A stretch of DNA of 64,000 nucleotides from Pezizomycotina sp. ARF18 (Eukaryota; Ascomycota). Positions 1 through 11,636 of the stretch are shown here, piece by piece (the stretch's first letter is position 1; every line of letters starts with the position of its first letter). The position numbers and the translations under genes were made by a program. The notes under the pieces were generated by a model. That model had not been told where the DNA came from. It searched no databases and worked only from the letters and a program-made list of their open reading frames with translations. The stretch covers positions 1-64,000 of the forward strand of contig AZLU01000165.1 of the NCBI GenBank assembly GCA_002224055.1, written 5' to 3'.

Positions 1-184
1 AAACCGCGACACGCGAACTTTTTTCTTTTTCATGATGTTCACTTAAATAGTGAACAATACAGAAGAAACTCGAAAAAAGTTGTCGCAGCCCGATTTTGAG
101 AATTTATAAAATACCCGCGCTGTTTGATATCCTTTAATTAGAATTGGAATTTTTGACCCGAGTTTTTCCCCCTCTCTTTCTCAG

Positions 185-620
185 ACGCTACTCTGGCTGC
201 TGCCACTACCGAAGGAGAAGCCGCTCCGGCTGCCGAACCCACCACGAGGCTACCCCTGCTGCTGCGAACCCGGCCCGCTACCGAGACCTCCAAGACGCCC
301 GCAGAAGAAACCCGGCAACTGAGACCAAGGAGGCCGGCGCTGCGTTGAAAAGAAGAAGCAGAACAGGGTTTCCGCCGCCTTTAAGAGGTTCACTTCCAAG
401 CGTCTCTCGAAATCCGGCTGTCAAGACAACTGAAGAGAAGCCCGTTGAGACGCCAGCCGTTACGCCGAGGAACCCGCCACGCACGGAAAGGCTGCTCCGC
501 CCCGGCTGCCGCTGAGACGATCACGCCTGTCATCCCTGAGACTATCGCTCCGGTTTCGGACGCACCAGCCGCCGCCCGGTTACTGAGGTTAAGCATGATG
601 GATATCCCAAGAATTTTATT
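185..620 (+). CDS. 3' exon of an Ala/Pro/Glu-rich protein (partial)
   Basis: A pyrimidine tract ending TCTTTCTCAG at 184 looks like a splice acceptor, and coding-like sequence follows directly. The exon reads ATLAAATTEGEAAPAAEPTT, then, after apparent single-base shifts, TETKEAGAALKKKK, QNRVSAAFKRFTSKRL, TTEEKPVETPAVT and AAAETITPVIPETIAPVSD. The composition is Ala, Pro, Glu and Thr with one basic patch around FKRFTSKRL, typical of a disordered protein tail. The upstream exons lie outside the window. The stop is uncertain because the frame changes near the end: coding character fades at about 600-620, and one frame stays open to 684. I do not recognise the family, and no catalytic or structural motif is visible. 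Confidence 0.4.
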
Positions 621-3600
621 TGTTGTAATCCGTTTTTTTCTTCCATTCATTTCGTTTGTCCAAATTTTCACATTCATGTTTTAACCTATATTTCTCTCTA
701 CTGTGTGCTCTTTCCATTCTTTCTTTTCTGGGACCAAACAGTGTCGGTTCTTCGTCTGCATTAGCCTTAGCGGATTTGGGTAATTTCTATTCTGGTACAT
801 TCTTCTCTTGATATTTGGTGAACAAAAAAAATCTCTTCGGTCCTGGTCAAACGAAGAATCTTAGGCTCGTTTTACACACTAATCAATTCTATCCGTATTT
901 CTTTTTTAATCACTCTTTCTTTGTTAGGTCTTTTTTACTGGATACCACAATCTTTCTTTCGTTTGTTCTCTCTTTATCTAAACCCCCTCTCCATCGTCGC
1001 AACCTCCTGTTTTGTTCTATCGGCTCTCTCTCACCCTTGCGATGAATGAATTTCTCTCCCTTTTTTGGCCGTCTATGTATTCTTGACTTGTTTAGACGTG
1101 AATATTTACGATTGACCAAGAAAATAGTCCGAGTGCAAATATCTTTTTTTCAATATATAGTTATACTTGTGAATAGATGTTTAAATCAGAAAGCTCCGTT
1201 GTAATAATATAGTTGTGTATATCTATAAAGGGTTCTTGAAGTTTATAAATCTATTAATATTTTGAAAAGTGGTTTCATCCCTTGTAGATTTTTGTAAACT
1301 GGTATTCTTTGACGCTCATCTCGGTGTATAATGTAAAAGAGTTATATTCAACACCAAAGAGTCCGGTACGGGAATAGCTCTTACCTATATATATATCACA
1401 GGTTCTGTTTCTGCTATATAGGCTTCTCTATTGGTATAATACTACTATATATACTTGCGTGCTTAACAGTATTTATATAGTCAATGAGAATTGCAATGCT
1501 TCATTATGATCATTATAATTCTGTTTACATGATCACGCCGTTGATTTTACAGCCGTGGATTGTATATATAATTAATTCAGCTGGTTAGGGTCACCTATAT
1601 ATAAGTATGATAAAGTTCATATCCAGAACAACCTTTAATTTCAGATCACCCATCATGTATCTTTTGTAACCAAATATTATATTGCGATCGCAGGTTCAAA
1701 TTCAAGTTCTTCAATAATGTCGCTTCATATTATATTTTACTACGACACGAATATTGGTATCTGCACATATCATGGCTCGACACTGGTTATTTCACTCAGC
1801 TTTTACAATATTTTTGTAGACACGTCTTGTATTTCTTAAGAAAACTTCAGATATCTAGCTACCATGGGTAGGAGCATGCCATTATATAGAGACTCGAATA
1901 TTCTGGAGACGCAATTTATAGAGTAACGATATCCCGTCGTGTGCAATTATCGAATCCGCGAGAGCAGAAATATAGAACCGATTTTTTTTATAGTATCTAT
2001 CCTAAGACAGAAGCCGAAGGTCGAGATGTCTTCCAGATTGTATTTTTTGATATCACGATCGTGCCATCGTCTTGAACATCCTAATACCAAGAAGAGAGAG
2101 AAGAGAAACAGACCAAGAAAAAGTAAGACATTCCCTCCCTCGGAAGCCGAACAGGAACGACGTTTAAATGTAATGTGTAACCTGGATTCCCGTCGGGGCC
2201 GGGAGTTAACGAGTCCGAGACAGACTCGTCCCCATTATCGGATGAACCATCCGAAGTTGTTTCAAATGTCAAAATTTTTTTATATTTCCCCAAGAATAAT
2301 AAAATTTCATATATAAAAGTTCCTTCAACCACGACGATGTCGTGCTCCTCGGCTTTTGCTTGGCCTTGTGGATTCAATGTTGCAATCAGCGCTTAAGAAA
2401 ATCTCGTGGGAGCTTGTGAAATAGGGAGCCGAGATTGCGCCTAGCATAGGCCAAGGTAAGGCAGTAATAAAGCCTTCCTTGCGGGCCGGGTAGCGGGGAC
2501 ATGGACAGCGGGAGTTAGGGAGTAAGTGCGTTCATGCGGAGTGGACTGGCGGCCCTTAAAATTTAGCCACAGGCTTGCGAGCTATATTATAGTCTTTATA
2601 AAGGTATCGTGTGATATACATACGACGTTGAAGGTTATTAAATTACGTGAGCATGGTATCTAAGATTTCTGGTAAATGCCCCCCTACCTTGCATATAATC
2701 CTGATGTTATTATAAGCTTTATGTCAGTGCTCAATTTAGGGATCGTAACGACAAAAAAAGTGAATTTATAAGGAATATGTAATAAAAAATAGCAGGGCAG
2801 CAGAAAGCAAAATGGAAGAGTAATTTCTTATAAAGTATACCCATGTGCGGAGTCCTCCGCCTCTCCCAAATCGAAATATTGTGGAGATGGGGATACTTCG
2901 AGTAGCTAAAAAAAAAGGAAAGAGAGACCGGGTTACCTACTACAAGGATCTCTGTAAGGACTTGATCTGCAGGTTTAGAGTTCTACGTACCTTCCATATT
3001 TCTTCGCCTGCAAAAGAAAGAAGGTACCAAAGATGAACCGTGCGCTGCTGGATCGTGATATCATTTCCATCTTAGACAGCTACCGCAAAGCCTAGTCTAT
3101 TACTAGGATTAGGAAAGAAATCGTACGAGTTCGTGCACACAGATTTCTTCAGGTTCTCGGAGATCTTCCTTTTTGTTTTTTTTACAAATTGGCCTGACTC
3201 GCAAGCTCGTACTTCAAGCAGCGGTTACGGAGATTAGATCCTGAGGAAGTCCAAGTAATGGGAAGTGAAACATAATAATGACAGTGAGATATAATAGTAA
3301 AGATTAGAAAATATTTTACGAATAAGTATTGAATGTCGAGCAAAAGGAAAGAAAAAAGAAGTTTCAAAGAGTGGGTTTTTCTTCGAATCTCCCCTTTCAA
3401 CGGGATACTTCGCAATAAAATCACGGCACCTTTGGGGAGGAGTCTCAGAACTGTTCGAGCTTCTCAAAGGAGACAGTCTCCCAAGACGTCATGTGCAAAA
3501 ACCCTCGTCGGCTCTGCGCGGCTCTGTCGTTAAAAACAGATTAACGACTACGAACCCACGCAGCAAAACGAGAATTTGGAAGCGAAATATATAAATAGGG

Positions 3601-3900
3601 AAGAGCTTCAATCCTAGATCATAAAATAAACATCTATATGGAAACAAATTTCGGAAAGAGCAACAGAGCAGGAGAAAAAAACCTACTTTGGCATTCATCA
3701 ATTGAAATATGAGAATATAAACCCCCCCCTTTTTTTTTTTGGGAAATATCATCCTTTTTTTTGTGGGATGGAAGTTGTGCCCCGACAAAAGGAGGGATTG
3801 GAGCGACCAAAATTTGTACGGGGTCTTCCAGGGTCGCGTGAATATCATGTGACCCGAATTATTGAGCGCCAGCGAACGCCCGTGTAATAACACCCGTGTA
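621..3900. other. AT-rich gene-poor stretch
   Basis: About 3.3 kb with no recognisable gene. 1100-1950 is dense in TATATA runs and stop codons in every frame. 2380-2570 is a short GC-richer block with no feature I can name. A 98-codon open frame on the minus strand (2377 to 2081) contains acidic text such as TSDGSSDNGDESVSDS. It could be a gene fragment, but it has no recognisable domain and its ends are ordinary AT-rich DNA. A T/A-run pair lies at 3721-3762. Confidence 0.4.
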
Positions 3901-4122
3901 ACACGATACGCTCGCTGGGGCTCGCCATGAGGTGCCCGACTTAGGACTAATAGCGGAATAAAATGCTGCTAAAGAGAGGTTTGTAAGCTGAAGAGGGGCT
4001 CTCCCCCCTTCCCCCTCCTACTCAAGATAACTCTAGCCCCATCCGTCCTAATAAGTCACGTGATCTTGGTATAATCCTACTGTGTAAATTCTAATCAGTC
4101 TAGAACCTCCTAAAGTCGGTAG
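3901..4122. mobile_element. MITE-like element, copy 1
   Basis: The left terminal repeat TGCCCGACTTAGGA starts at 3933 and the right end carries TCCTAAAGTCGG at 4108-4119, its inverted complement apart from one base. The interior matches the copy at 31174-31379 in order: ACTAATAGCGGAAT, AGAGAGGTTT, TAACTCTAGCC, AGTCACGTG and CAGTCTAGAAC. The block just left of the terminal repeat (3901-3932, CTCGCTGGGGCTCGCCATGA) is also shared with the two copies near 31 kb, so the element may extend about 33 bp further on that side. No coding capacity is visible, so it is a non-autonomous DNA element. I cannot tell which transposase family moved it. Confidence 0.65.
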
Positions 4123-5810
4123 AGCTCAATTTAATTTAATTTGATCATTCTGTTCCTTGAACTTCCTTCTAATTATATCAAGCTCATTGACATAGTGCGG
4201 CTCGAACTGTTACTTACCCGAGGGAATATAACAGCAGAACTAAAGGATAAAAAAAACGGTAGATATATATATTAAGTAGCTTTAAATATATATATATAGC
4301 CGTGCTCCTCCTAATCTCCTATAATTATATATTTAATATACGCTCAAACAACAAGAAGTAGAATGAATCTCAAAAAGGAGCTGAAAGATAGAGGTCACGT
4401 GAAAACGAAAGCGATAGTCACGTGACAAACAAATATCATTCTTGGCGATGTTTCTCCAATTTTTTTTTCCAGGTTAAATTTCTTTCTATCTTTTCTTTTT
4501 CGCTAGAGTAGCCGTTTCACAATCGAGCAGTCGCGTAAAAACAAAATCTCAGGCTGCAGGTCCTAATTGGAGAGTTTTCATCAATGGCCGTCACCATTAT
4601 AGAGCAGTGTTGTTCCTTACGTGAGAGCGTGAGGTTCTATTCTTATCGTCTCGTCTTCAATTATTATCATCAATTCTTATTATCTTCTCTCTTTTAATAT
4701 CCACCCTTTCTTCAACACTCTCAGCCCTCCTCATCACTTTATTCAATATTCCTCTCTTTCATAGCTTCTTAAGATACTATTTTAGAATCGGCGCCAAGCC
4801 CTTCGCCCGCGGCGTCCAGCGTCAATAAGTAGTAAGACATAAATCTAAGAAATTTATTATTTACAAATTACTTAGTCGACGCTAAATTAAAATTACTTTA
4901 TTTAGGCGTTAGTAGCAATTATATAATATTTACACGTATTTGGATATTATAGATGACGTTCTACTCTATAGACGGCGACCTATGAGGGATAGCGAGGTAT
5001 CAGCGACTACGAATATAAAATCGTTAGTCAAGCAACGGACGGTGATAAATGCTGGACTATGGGGCGAAGTCGCCTCTCCAGGTATACTATATTTATTCTA
5101 AATTCGCGGCAGATATAGTATGTGTGCATCCTTATTAATAAAGAGAAGATGAAGAGAATTAATAGTGCAGTTTTTCTTCTTATGCTAACACTCTTAGTAG
5201 TTCCAAAATAAGTTTCTCGCTAGGTTATTTAACTTCTATACCCTAGAGAATGTAGATATCTTATTATACTCTACGCAAACTATCATTATTTCTTCGATAT
5301 AAATCCTACACTTAGCTTAATCGTCGTTCTATAAGATCTTAACCTTTTATAAGATACGAAAAAGAAAAATTTTCATTAAGGAAGAAAATATTTATATAAG
5401 TTACGACGCCGGCTGCCTAAATATAAGGACGGACTAGTAAGCCTTTATAACCTACATTTAGATATTATTCTATAATTATAAGCGAAACGCTACTAATAAC
5501 AGCTAGTTTAACGGAGTATACGACGACATGTCGTATATAGCGGGACGAGTCCAAATTTAGCAGTCGCGGAACAAACCCCATCTAAGATGTCAATACTCCG
5601 CAGGTGCGATCCTGTCTAAAGCTTTCATATCAATAGGCGTCGCTATTCCTCCCCGTATACCTGAGAGTATCGCTCGCAAGCTCTTTGAATCACAGCTGCT
5701 CTATCGCAAAGAACTATGGACTACTACTAGTAGATCATCCGCCAACGCCCTTCGGCGCCCTTCGGCGCCCGCTAAGTTCCCCCTCTAGTCGCTCCTCCGC
5801 GCGCGATCCC
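4123..5810. other. TA-rich, RIP-like degenerate DNA
   Basis: From about 4790 the sequence is packed with TA dinucleotides and the trinucleotides ATA, TAT, CTA and TAG, has few CA or TG dinucleotides, and has stops in all frames. That is the footprint expected of repeat-induced point mutation (CpA to TpA) on old repeated DNA. No gene or recognisable transposon domain remains. A CT-rich stretch at 4640-4770 precedes it. A short tandem CGCCCTTCGG repeat is at 5742-5772. Confidence 0.4.
4394..4426. promoter_or_regulatory. Pair of CACGTG E-boxes
   Basis: GTCACGTGA occurs at 4394 and GTCACGTGAC at 4417, 23 bp apart, and another GTCACGTGA lies inside the nearby MITE at 4055. CACGTG is the core site of fungal bHLH factors (Cbf1/Pho4/SREBP type). 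No gene start is close, so a regulatory role is only a possibility; the sites may simply be remnants of related repeats. Confidence 0.2.
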
Positions 5811-6022
5811 AGCGACCCGTCAATACTTCATGGTCCTAGCGATTCGTCATCATCTCGTAGTCTAGCAATCCGTCAATACCCTATAGTCCTAGCGATCCGT
5901 TAGCAGTTCGTAGTCCTCGCGATTCGTCAATATTTGCGGCCTTGAAGGTCCGTTAGCATCTCATAGTCATAGAGATCCTTAATATTTCATAGTCTTAACG
6001 ATTTGTCAATATCCCGCGATTA
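5811..6022. repeat. Degenerate 27-bp minisatellite, about 8 units
   Basis: Units of 26-27 bp follow one another with the loose consensus AGCGATCCGTCAATA then CTCATAGTCCT. Examples start at 5811 (AGCGACCCGTCAATAC), then AGCGATTCGTCATCAT, AGCAATCCGTCAATAC, AGCGATCCGTTAGCAG, CGCGATTCGTCAATAT, AAGGTCCGTTAGCAT and AGAGATCCTTAATATT, fading at AACGATTTGTCAATAT near 6022. The differences are mostly C/T and G/A transitions, as in an array also hit by RIP. 27 bp equals nine codons, and the first units read through on the plus strand (SDPSILHGP, SDSSSSRSL, AIRQYPIVL) before a stop, so it could be a dead repeat-protein exon. Confidence 0.65.
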
Positions 6023-6744
6023 ACAACGGCCCATGAGTACTAACGGAACGAGCACGATAACAAATCGATTTAGGGCTACAAGCGTTATTCAATCACCAGC
6101 GTCAAGATTGGAAAGGTTTCTCCACTCTAAACTATCGAACGAATTCCCCCGAAAGAAATTAAAGAACTCCTATAAGAGCTCAGCAAAATAGCTCTCTTGT
6201 TAATACGTAGATGCCTAACAGTTTCATATTTAGTCCTGGTTGGATATCTATATAAATAAGCTTTTTTACCTTATAATTATCATACTTCCCAAACTATGTC
6301 TATATTCATAAGATCGTTTTTCAGCAGTATGACGGCATATATTCATAGTAATACAGTATAATTATTGCTCCGAATAATATTCAGTAGATAAAACATACGT
6401 TGTTTATCAGCTATTACAAATACTTTGGCATTAGTAATTAAATACGAAAAGTATCTAGAAAGGAGTCTAATATTACAATAACAAAGGCAAGATTACCGTT
6501 CTTTAATACGGTAATATTTTAAATCTCAAATTTAACAAAACAGAAAACTAAATCAAGAAAGACCATTTTCTAAACCATAAAAAAAAGGGGCCTATATTTT
6601 TTCTTTCTAGAAGTTTATATATTATAATTCCCTTACTTCTTTCGGGAGACCGCTTACTTCCTTGCTTGTCTCTATCGCTCTTCCCCCCCTCCGGCTCTTT
6701 TTTTTCGCGCTGCCGACAAAGTCCCCGAAGACTCCCTTGCAATA

Positions 6745-7023
6745 ATGCACGCGGGGCGATCAAAATTCAATCAAAAGTCTCAGATAAACGTAAAAACGCT
6801 ATTTGCAGATCGAACCCGCCCGGTACTAAGCCCCCTACTAGCAAGCATGGGAGAGATCGAATATCCGAACGACCCTGGAAAGATGCTGGTTTTGTGCAAG
6901 ATCGCCGGTATAGACCGTAGTTTTAAGCCCGCACGGCCGGTCATACCGGCCGCTTTAACTTTCTTTCGACTCGTCGGTGTATTCTTCACCCCTGAATTGA
7001 AGACCTCCAGAGCTCCACTGTGA
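6745..7023 (+). CDS. Hypothetical short open frame
   Basis: A 92-codon frame starting at an ATG and ending TGA. The text includes SPLLASMGEIEYPND, GKMLVLCKIAGIDR and PAALTFFRLVGVFF, with balanced composition and no homopolymer artefact, which separates it from most short frames here. I recognise no domain. It may be one exon or a leftover fragment of a larger gene; the sequence on both sides shows no matching exon that I can identify. Confidence 0.2.
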   Translation: MHAGRSKFNQKSQINVKTLFADRTRPVLSPLLASMGEIEYPNDPGKMLVLCKIAGIDRSFKPARPVIPAALTFFRLVGVFFTPELKTSRAPL

Positions 7024-10000
7024 GGGAACCTAGCTAACTACGGAGAAAAGTATCCGGAGGTCGGATAAACGATTTACATTGCCGGTGCACCTATTTTCGA
7101 ACCAGCTCCTCGAAGCTAGCTTTTGTTTTAAATTTAAGGCTCAAGATAGCACTTTCCTTGACTGAAAATTGAGAGAGAGGAAAATTTGCTTCCGTTTTGA
7201 ACGAGTCAGACTGCTTGTAATAGAAAGGACCAAAGTAAGTGTAGCGAGAATATCTGCTTGACATAAGCTCACTCGTTGTAGAGTAGTAAAAAGAGTCGCA
7301 TGCTGTTTCTTCGGAGTCGGCTCCAAGCATAGAGTAATAGCCATTGCATCGTCTATGTTTGGGATGAGAAAACATTAAGCGTGTTGGATAGATTATAAAG
7401 GTATTCAGCTTGGCAGCGCCGTCTGAATCCCTATTACTATTGAGCCGCCAAAGCAAAAAAAAAAAAAAAGATGATCCACGTATCTCCACCCTTATGCACG
7501 AAACAACAGTGAGCGGGGCGGGAATGCAAGTACAACCAGCATTTCGTGCAGATTGGCCACCCCAAAGATGTTTTTGATTGAAATCTACTGTCAGCCTTAA
7601 ACACTGTGACACTCCTCCAAGACACTCAAGTAAGGAAAATGAGAGATCGTCAATCGTCCACTTATATTGCAGTAAAAGCTGCCATGACCGAAAGTTCTTA
7701 ATATTTTTTTAGTAATGTTCCTTGACATTCATATAAAGGATAGGGTTAGGAAGAAGTGAGTCTTTATAGTTATTTTTAATTTTTTAAATTTTTTTTGGGG
7801 AGGGGGTTTGGATTTGCTGTTGGAAAAAATTAATAAATAAAAAAAAATAAAAAAAGAGGGACGCTAACTGCCGCCGCAACATCATCGTCACAACCCACAA
7901 CTCAATAAACCATGCCCAGTCCACACTTCCTCCTTACATCTCATGGGACCCGAGTTTCCCGCTCCAGGTTCAGCGAATACGAGAAGAGAGATACGAAATA
8001 ACGAGATAGTAATTTCGAACTACTTCGGAATTGAAGGATGTTATTTCTTTTAGTACCTTCGGCTTCTTCTTCCACCTTTGGATGAAAAGTCAACGGCTAA
8101 AGAAAGAAATAGTGGGAAACGCGGGTTCGGGATTCCACATGATGATGGTAAAGCAGCCATGGAATCTATATCAAGCACACAGTCCGATTTACCTTCATCT
8201 GAAACAGTAACTCATTTACCAGAATGTTAAACACCTTCATCCTAGACTAATGGTAGTTCATGGCTTAGACAAACCACAGTGCTATTTCACGGTATATACC
8301 GTTCGAGTGAAGTAACAGTGGTGAGTTCCGCTTATTTCGATGTCACCGGATCTACGCAGCTATAGTACGCATGTCTTTCCAAAAAGTTCCATTTGCGCAC
8401 AGAACACCGATCGGCCTTTGGAGTGGAGCATAAATCGGTGACGTTCTTTGAAAAACTGGAAAGACTACCGGTCCTTCTACTCGACCACGGGCAAAATTCA
8501 AGGGTACAGCCTAGTCTAAGAAACTATCCCCATACATCCCCGCATACTGAGCCCACACCAACTCCACTTCGAACTTTCACAACAGGCGACGAGATGGCTT
8601 CAAGTCTCTGGCTCATTTTCTCTGTTTTTCATGATAATAATCTAGCTGCATATTGCGTTACACATGCTTACCTCGGCCAACTCGATCTGGTAAACAAAGG
8701 CAAGTAAACGCCAGAGGCGGTTTCGAAGCAAGCAATCCCTGTTTGTAAAATTAAAAAAGTCGAAATGAGAGTAAAATGGAAGAAAAGGACGAAATAGATC
8801 CGAGGCTGTCTGTTTATTATATAATAATTATATTTGCTGAGGTAGAACGTGCTAATAGTCCAGAGATCTTGGAGGAGATCTTCTGACAATATCATGTCGG
8901 AGCTTTCACAACCAAGCTTTACATTTTAACCAATTCAGCGACTCATGATTAATCAATGTCTTCACTCTTTAAAGAGGCGGAACAGTACCTCTAGGGCCAG
9001 GAGCCGAGAGCTGACCAAATATTATCATTATTTTCTATACACGAAAGACAAGACTTTTGGCATGACCAACTTCCAAGACGGAGCATTATTCGTTCATTGA
9101 GCCGCTAGATGAAAAAAAAAGGGCCGCTTGACATTCCTTGTCCCGCGCTATAATGTGTCACGAATTCACTTCTCCAAGAAGCTCGCAAGCCTAGCAGGAG
9201 AGGAACTCAACGAAAGAATTTTTTGACTTAGCGCACAGGGATGGAGTCTCAGTTGAGTAGGTGATTGCCCAGGGTACACGAGTCTTGTGCGGGGAAGTTG
9301 ACAAAAAAAAAAAAAAAAAGGGCTTTCGCTCTTCTCCAGGTTTACACACACATCTTCGGGAGGTGAAGAGCTGGTGTAAGTGTCGCTGTCGCATCTTCCT
9401 GTGGACCTTGCCTTCCTCTCACTCTTTCTTCAGGCTTAAGCCGACGCATAAACTTACAGGTAGCATTTCAATTCTGCCTGATACTTTGCTCCTTGGTTTC
9501 ATGGAGTGGTAGTAAAAGAAAAGAACGCCTCCAAGGTTCATGGCCATGGGTGGCTAGGTTTCATGCAGGACGGTCTTAATACCACTCCTGAGCCTTTTTT
9601 CGTTATTATATTATTAAAAAATTTTTTTTTCAAAAGAAAAAATTTCCTCTTTATATGCACTGAACGGCAATAGGAGGATATTTTATAATTGAGAGTTGAT
9701 ATAGTTGATACGCAGGCTTCTTCATAGGCGAGTTTTCCCACCTTGAATTAGAAACTAAGTATTCTAGTGAGTTATATACTGACATTCACTTGAGAATTCG
9801 TCCAAATAGCTCGTTCGTGATCTTCCTGGATCTATTGTTTCGGCTTAGAAACGTTTCGTGATTAATCAGCAGTCTAAGACACGAATTAAGATAAATATTG
9901 GATGAAACTTTTGAACTGGCCGTTCTCTGGTGCATTCCTTCCCCAAGCCACAAATGCTCTCTGCAAGGGACCATGCTAACAATAGAACTCTGCAGCCCAA

Positions 10001-10189
10001 TTTGTTCTCGATATGCGAAGAAATGATGGTATAAGAGCCTTTGTGTCTTGGGGATATCCTAAAGCCGATCTTGGCAGGCAAAATTGGAATCTCTCTATAC
10101 TCGTGACATGGAGATAACACGCTCCTTCCCCATTGGAGCGGCTTCAACTTCACCTGTTTATTCGGGGTATCCCGCTGTGGGAGAAGAAT

Positions 10190-10702
10190 AGTGTTGAAAC
10201 AAAGATTACCCCCGAAGAACCCCTATTCATTTCCAGAGGATTCGCTCCAATATATGCGACTTCAGGCCGCTAAAGCGTACCGAACTCGCCAACATTTTGA
10301 TATAGGTTTTCCGCGATCCAAGCATTGGCTCTCCTTGAACGGCTCACTTCCAAGTGGATACGAACCATCAGTCATGGCGAGGAATAGGAGAGCGCGGATA
10401 TATTCCTTCAATTTGGATATATCAAATTTGCACGACAAAAGAAAAAGAATTGGAAAAATTGGAAAATTAAACCCTCAATCGCCGAGTCTTGACCTTGTAA
10501 CTGAGGTATCGGTGTGTAAATCTCACGATTGAATCTCAGGCAGCAATGAGTTCGCGTTCGGAGCGTTCACCGAAGTTCTTGGTGCCAGTGCAACGTTGAC
10601 GAGGTCAAGTGAACTCATCAAAGGCAAGAAAGACGAGGCTCTGTCAATATTCCTCAAGAAGAAGAAAGTGAGAATTGGAGGGAAACCATGGCAAACCCTT
10701 TA
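10190..10702 (+). pseudogene. Unrecognised coding fragments, possible decayed gene
   Basis: Two stretches read as protein. 10191-10532 gives FPEDSLQYMRLQAAKAYR and SLNGSLPSGYEPSVMARNRR. After a frame change, 10543-10702 gives NEFAFGAFTEVLGASATLTR, then SSELIKGKKDEALSIFLKKK, and stops at GKPWQTL. The second piece has clean helix-like composition and looks most like real coding sequence. Either a small gene carries indels and an intron near 10,440-10,540, or this is the remnant of one. No family is recognisable. Confidence 0.25.
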
Positions 10703-11636
10703 ATCTTTGATCTTTCTCATAAAAGGAATGCGTATGGCTAAGAATAATATCTGAAATCTGCTGCGGTACCTGTTTTGTTTTTTTGGTGAGTTTCCTGAAT
10801 GGCCTCGCAGCCGCGGATGATAGTTTAGCAAACAACAGCCTAAAGCATTCATTCACGTAACAAGAAGCTGCATTCGAAACCGTTCTTACGAAATCACCAT
10901 GAGTAGAAATGTAGCGATTTCGCGCTACCGGATAGCAAGGGTGAGGGAGAGGTGGTTGATGGGTCTCTTTTTCCCTTTTCTTTTCTCTTTGGAAAAAAAA
11001 AAAAAAAAAAAAAAAAAAACCATTTTAGACGTTATTCTCATCTTCTATAATACCACTTGCTATTTTTTCACGCCACGAGCGAATACCCGTTAGCTCTGCC
11101 CCACAGAAGAAAAGGGAATATAATCCATGAAAGGAAAAAAAAAGGAATAAAGACTTTAATTAATTAATAATGGCAATAACAATGGTTATGGCGCAAGGTA
11201 TTATACACATCTATGGACTGCACTGTTCTTTCTTTCTTTCTTTTTTTTTTTTTGTCTTGGAAAAGAAAAAAAACTCTGAGTATCTAGTCTGCGACTGGGA
11301 TACGATTGGCGCTCCCAAAAGCTAGAGATTCCATTTTCGAACTCCGTTGACCTTCTCCGTAGATCGTCGTCACGTATTTATTTATTCATTCGCTTGTCGT
11401 TGTTGTTCGACATAGATATAAGAATGACGTCCTCCCCAAGATGTCATTTTCTTTCTTCACCATCAGTCCAATAATACCTGCCTTCCAGACCGGATTCATT
11501 CCGAGACGCGCGCCGGCGAAGTCTAATCAATTGAAAGACCTTTGCGGTGGCTATCTTCAACAATTCACGGACTTTGCGCAATTAGCTCGAAATAGCTCGT
11601 TGGGGAGAAAGAAAAATCTCCGTCTCGCCACAACAA

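Larger units (their letters stand above)
6023..11636. other. Gene-poor accessory stretch with coding fragments
   Basis: 6023-6560 continues the TA-rich RIP-like DNA. From about 6640 the composition becomes normal, and scattered open frames show protein-like text but no family I recognise; the two best are listed separately. Others are a 173-codon minus-strand frame at 7612-7091 (SFYYSTTSELMSSRYSRYTY) and a plus-strand frame at 8393-8707. Homopolymer tracts occur at 7455-7469 and 9302-9319, with a run of about 26 A at 10994-11019. 11,100-11,640 is the upstream region of the carboxylesterase. Confidence 0.4.

Noticed and set aside
2081-2377. 98-codon minus-strand frame with an acidic Ser-rich segment
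   Set aside because: No recognisable family, no supporting neighbour exon, and low-complexity composition.
3901-4122. Solo long terminal repeat interpretation of the repeated block
   Set aside because: The ends are inverted complements (TGCCCGAC...GTCGGGCA) and the copies are about 200 bp with no primer site, which fits a miniature DNA transposon better.
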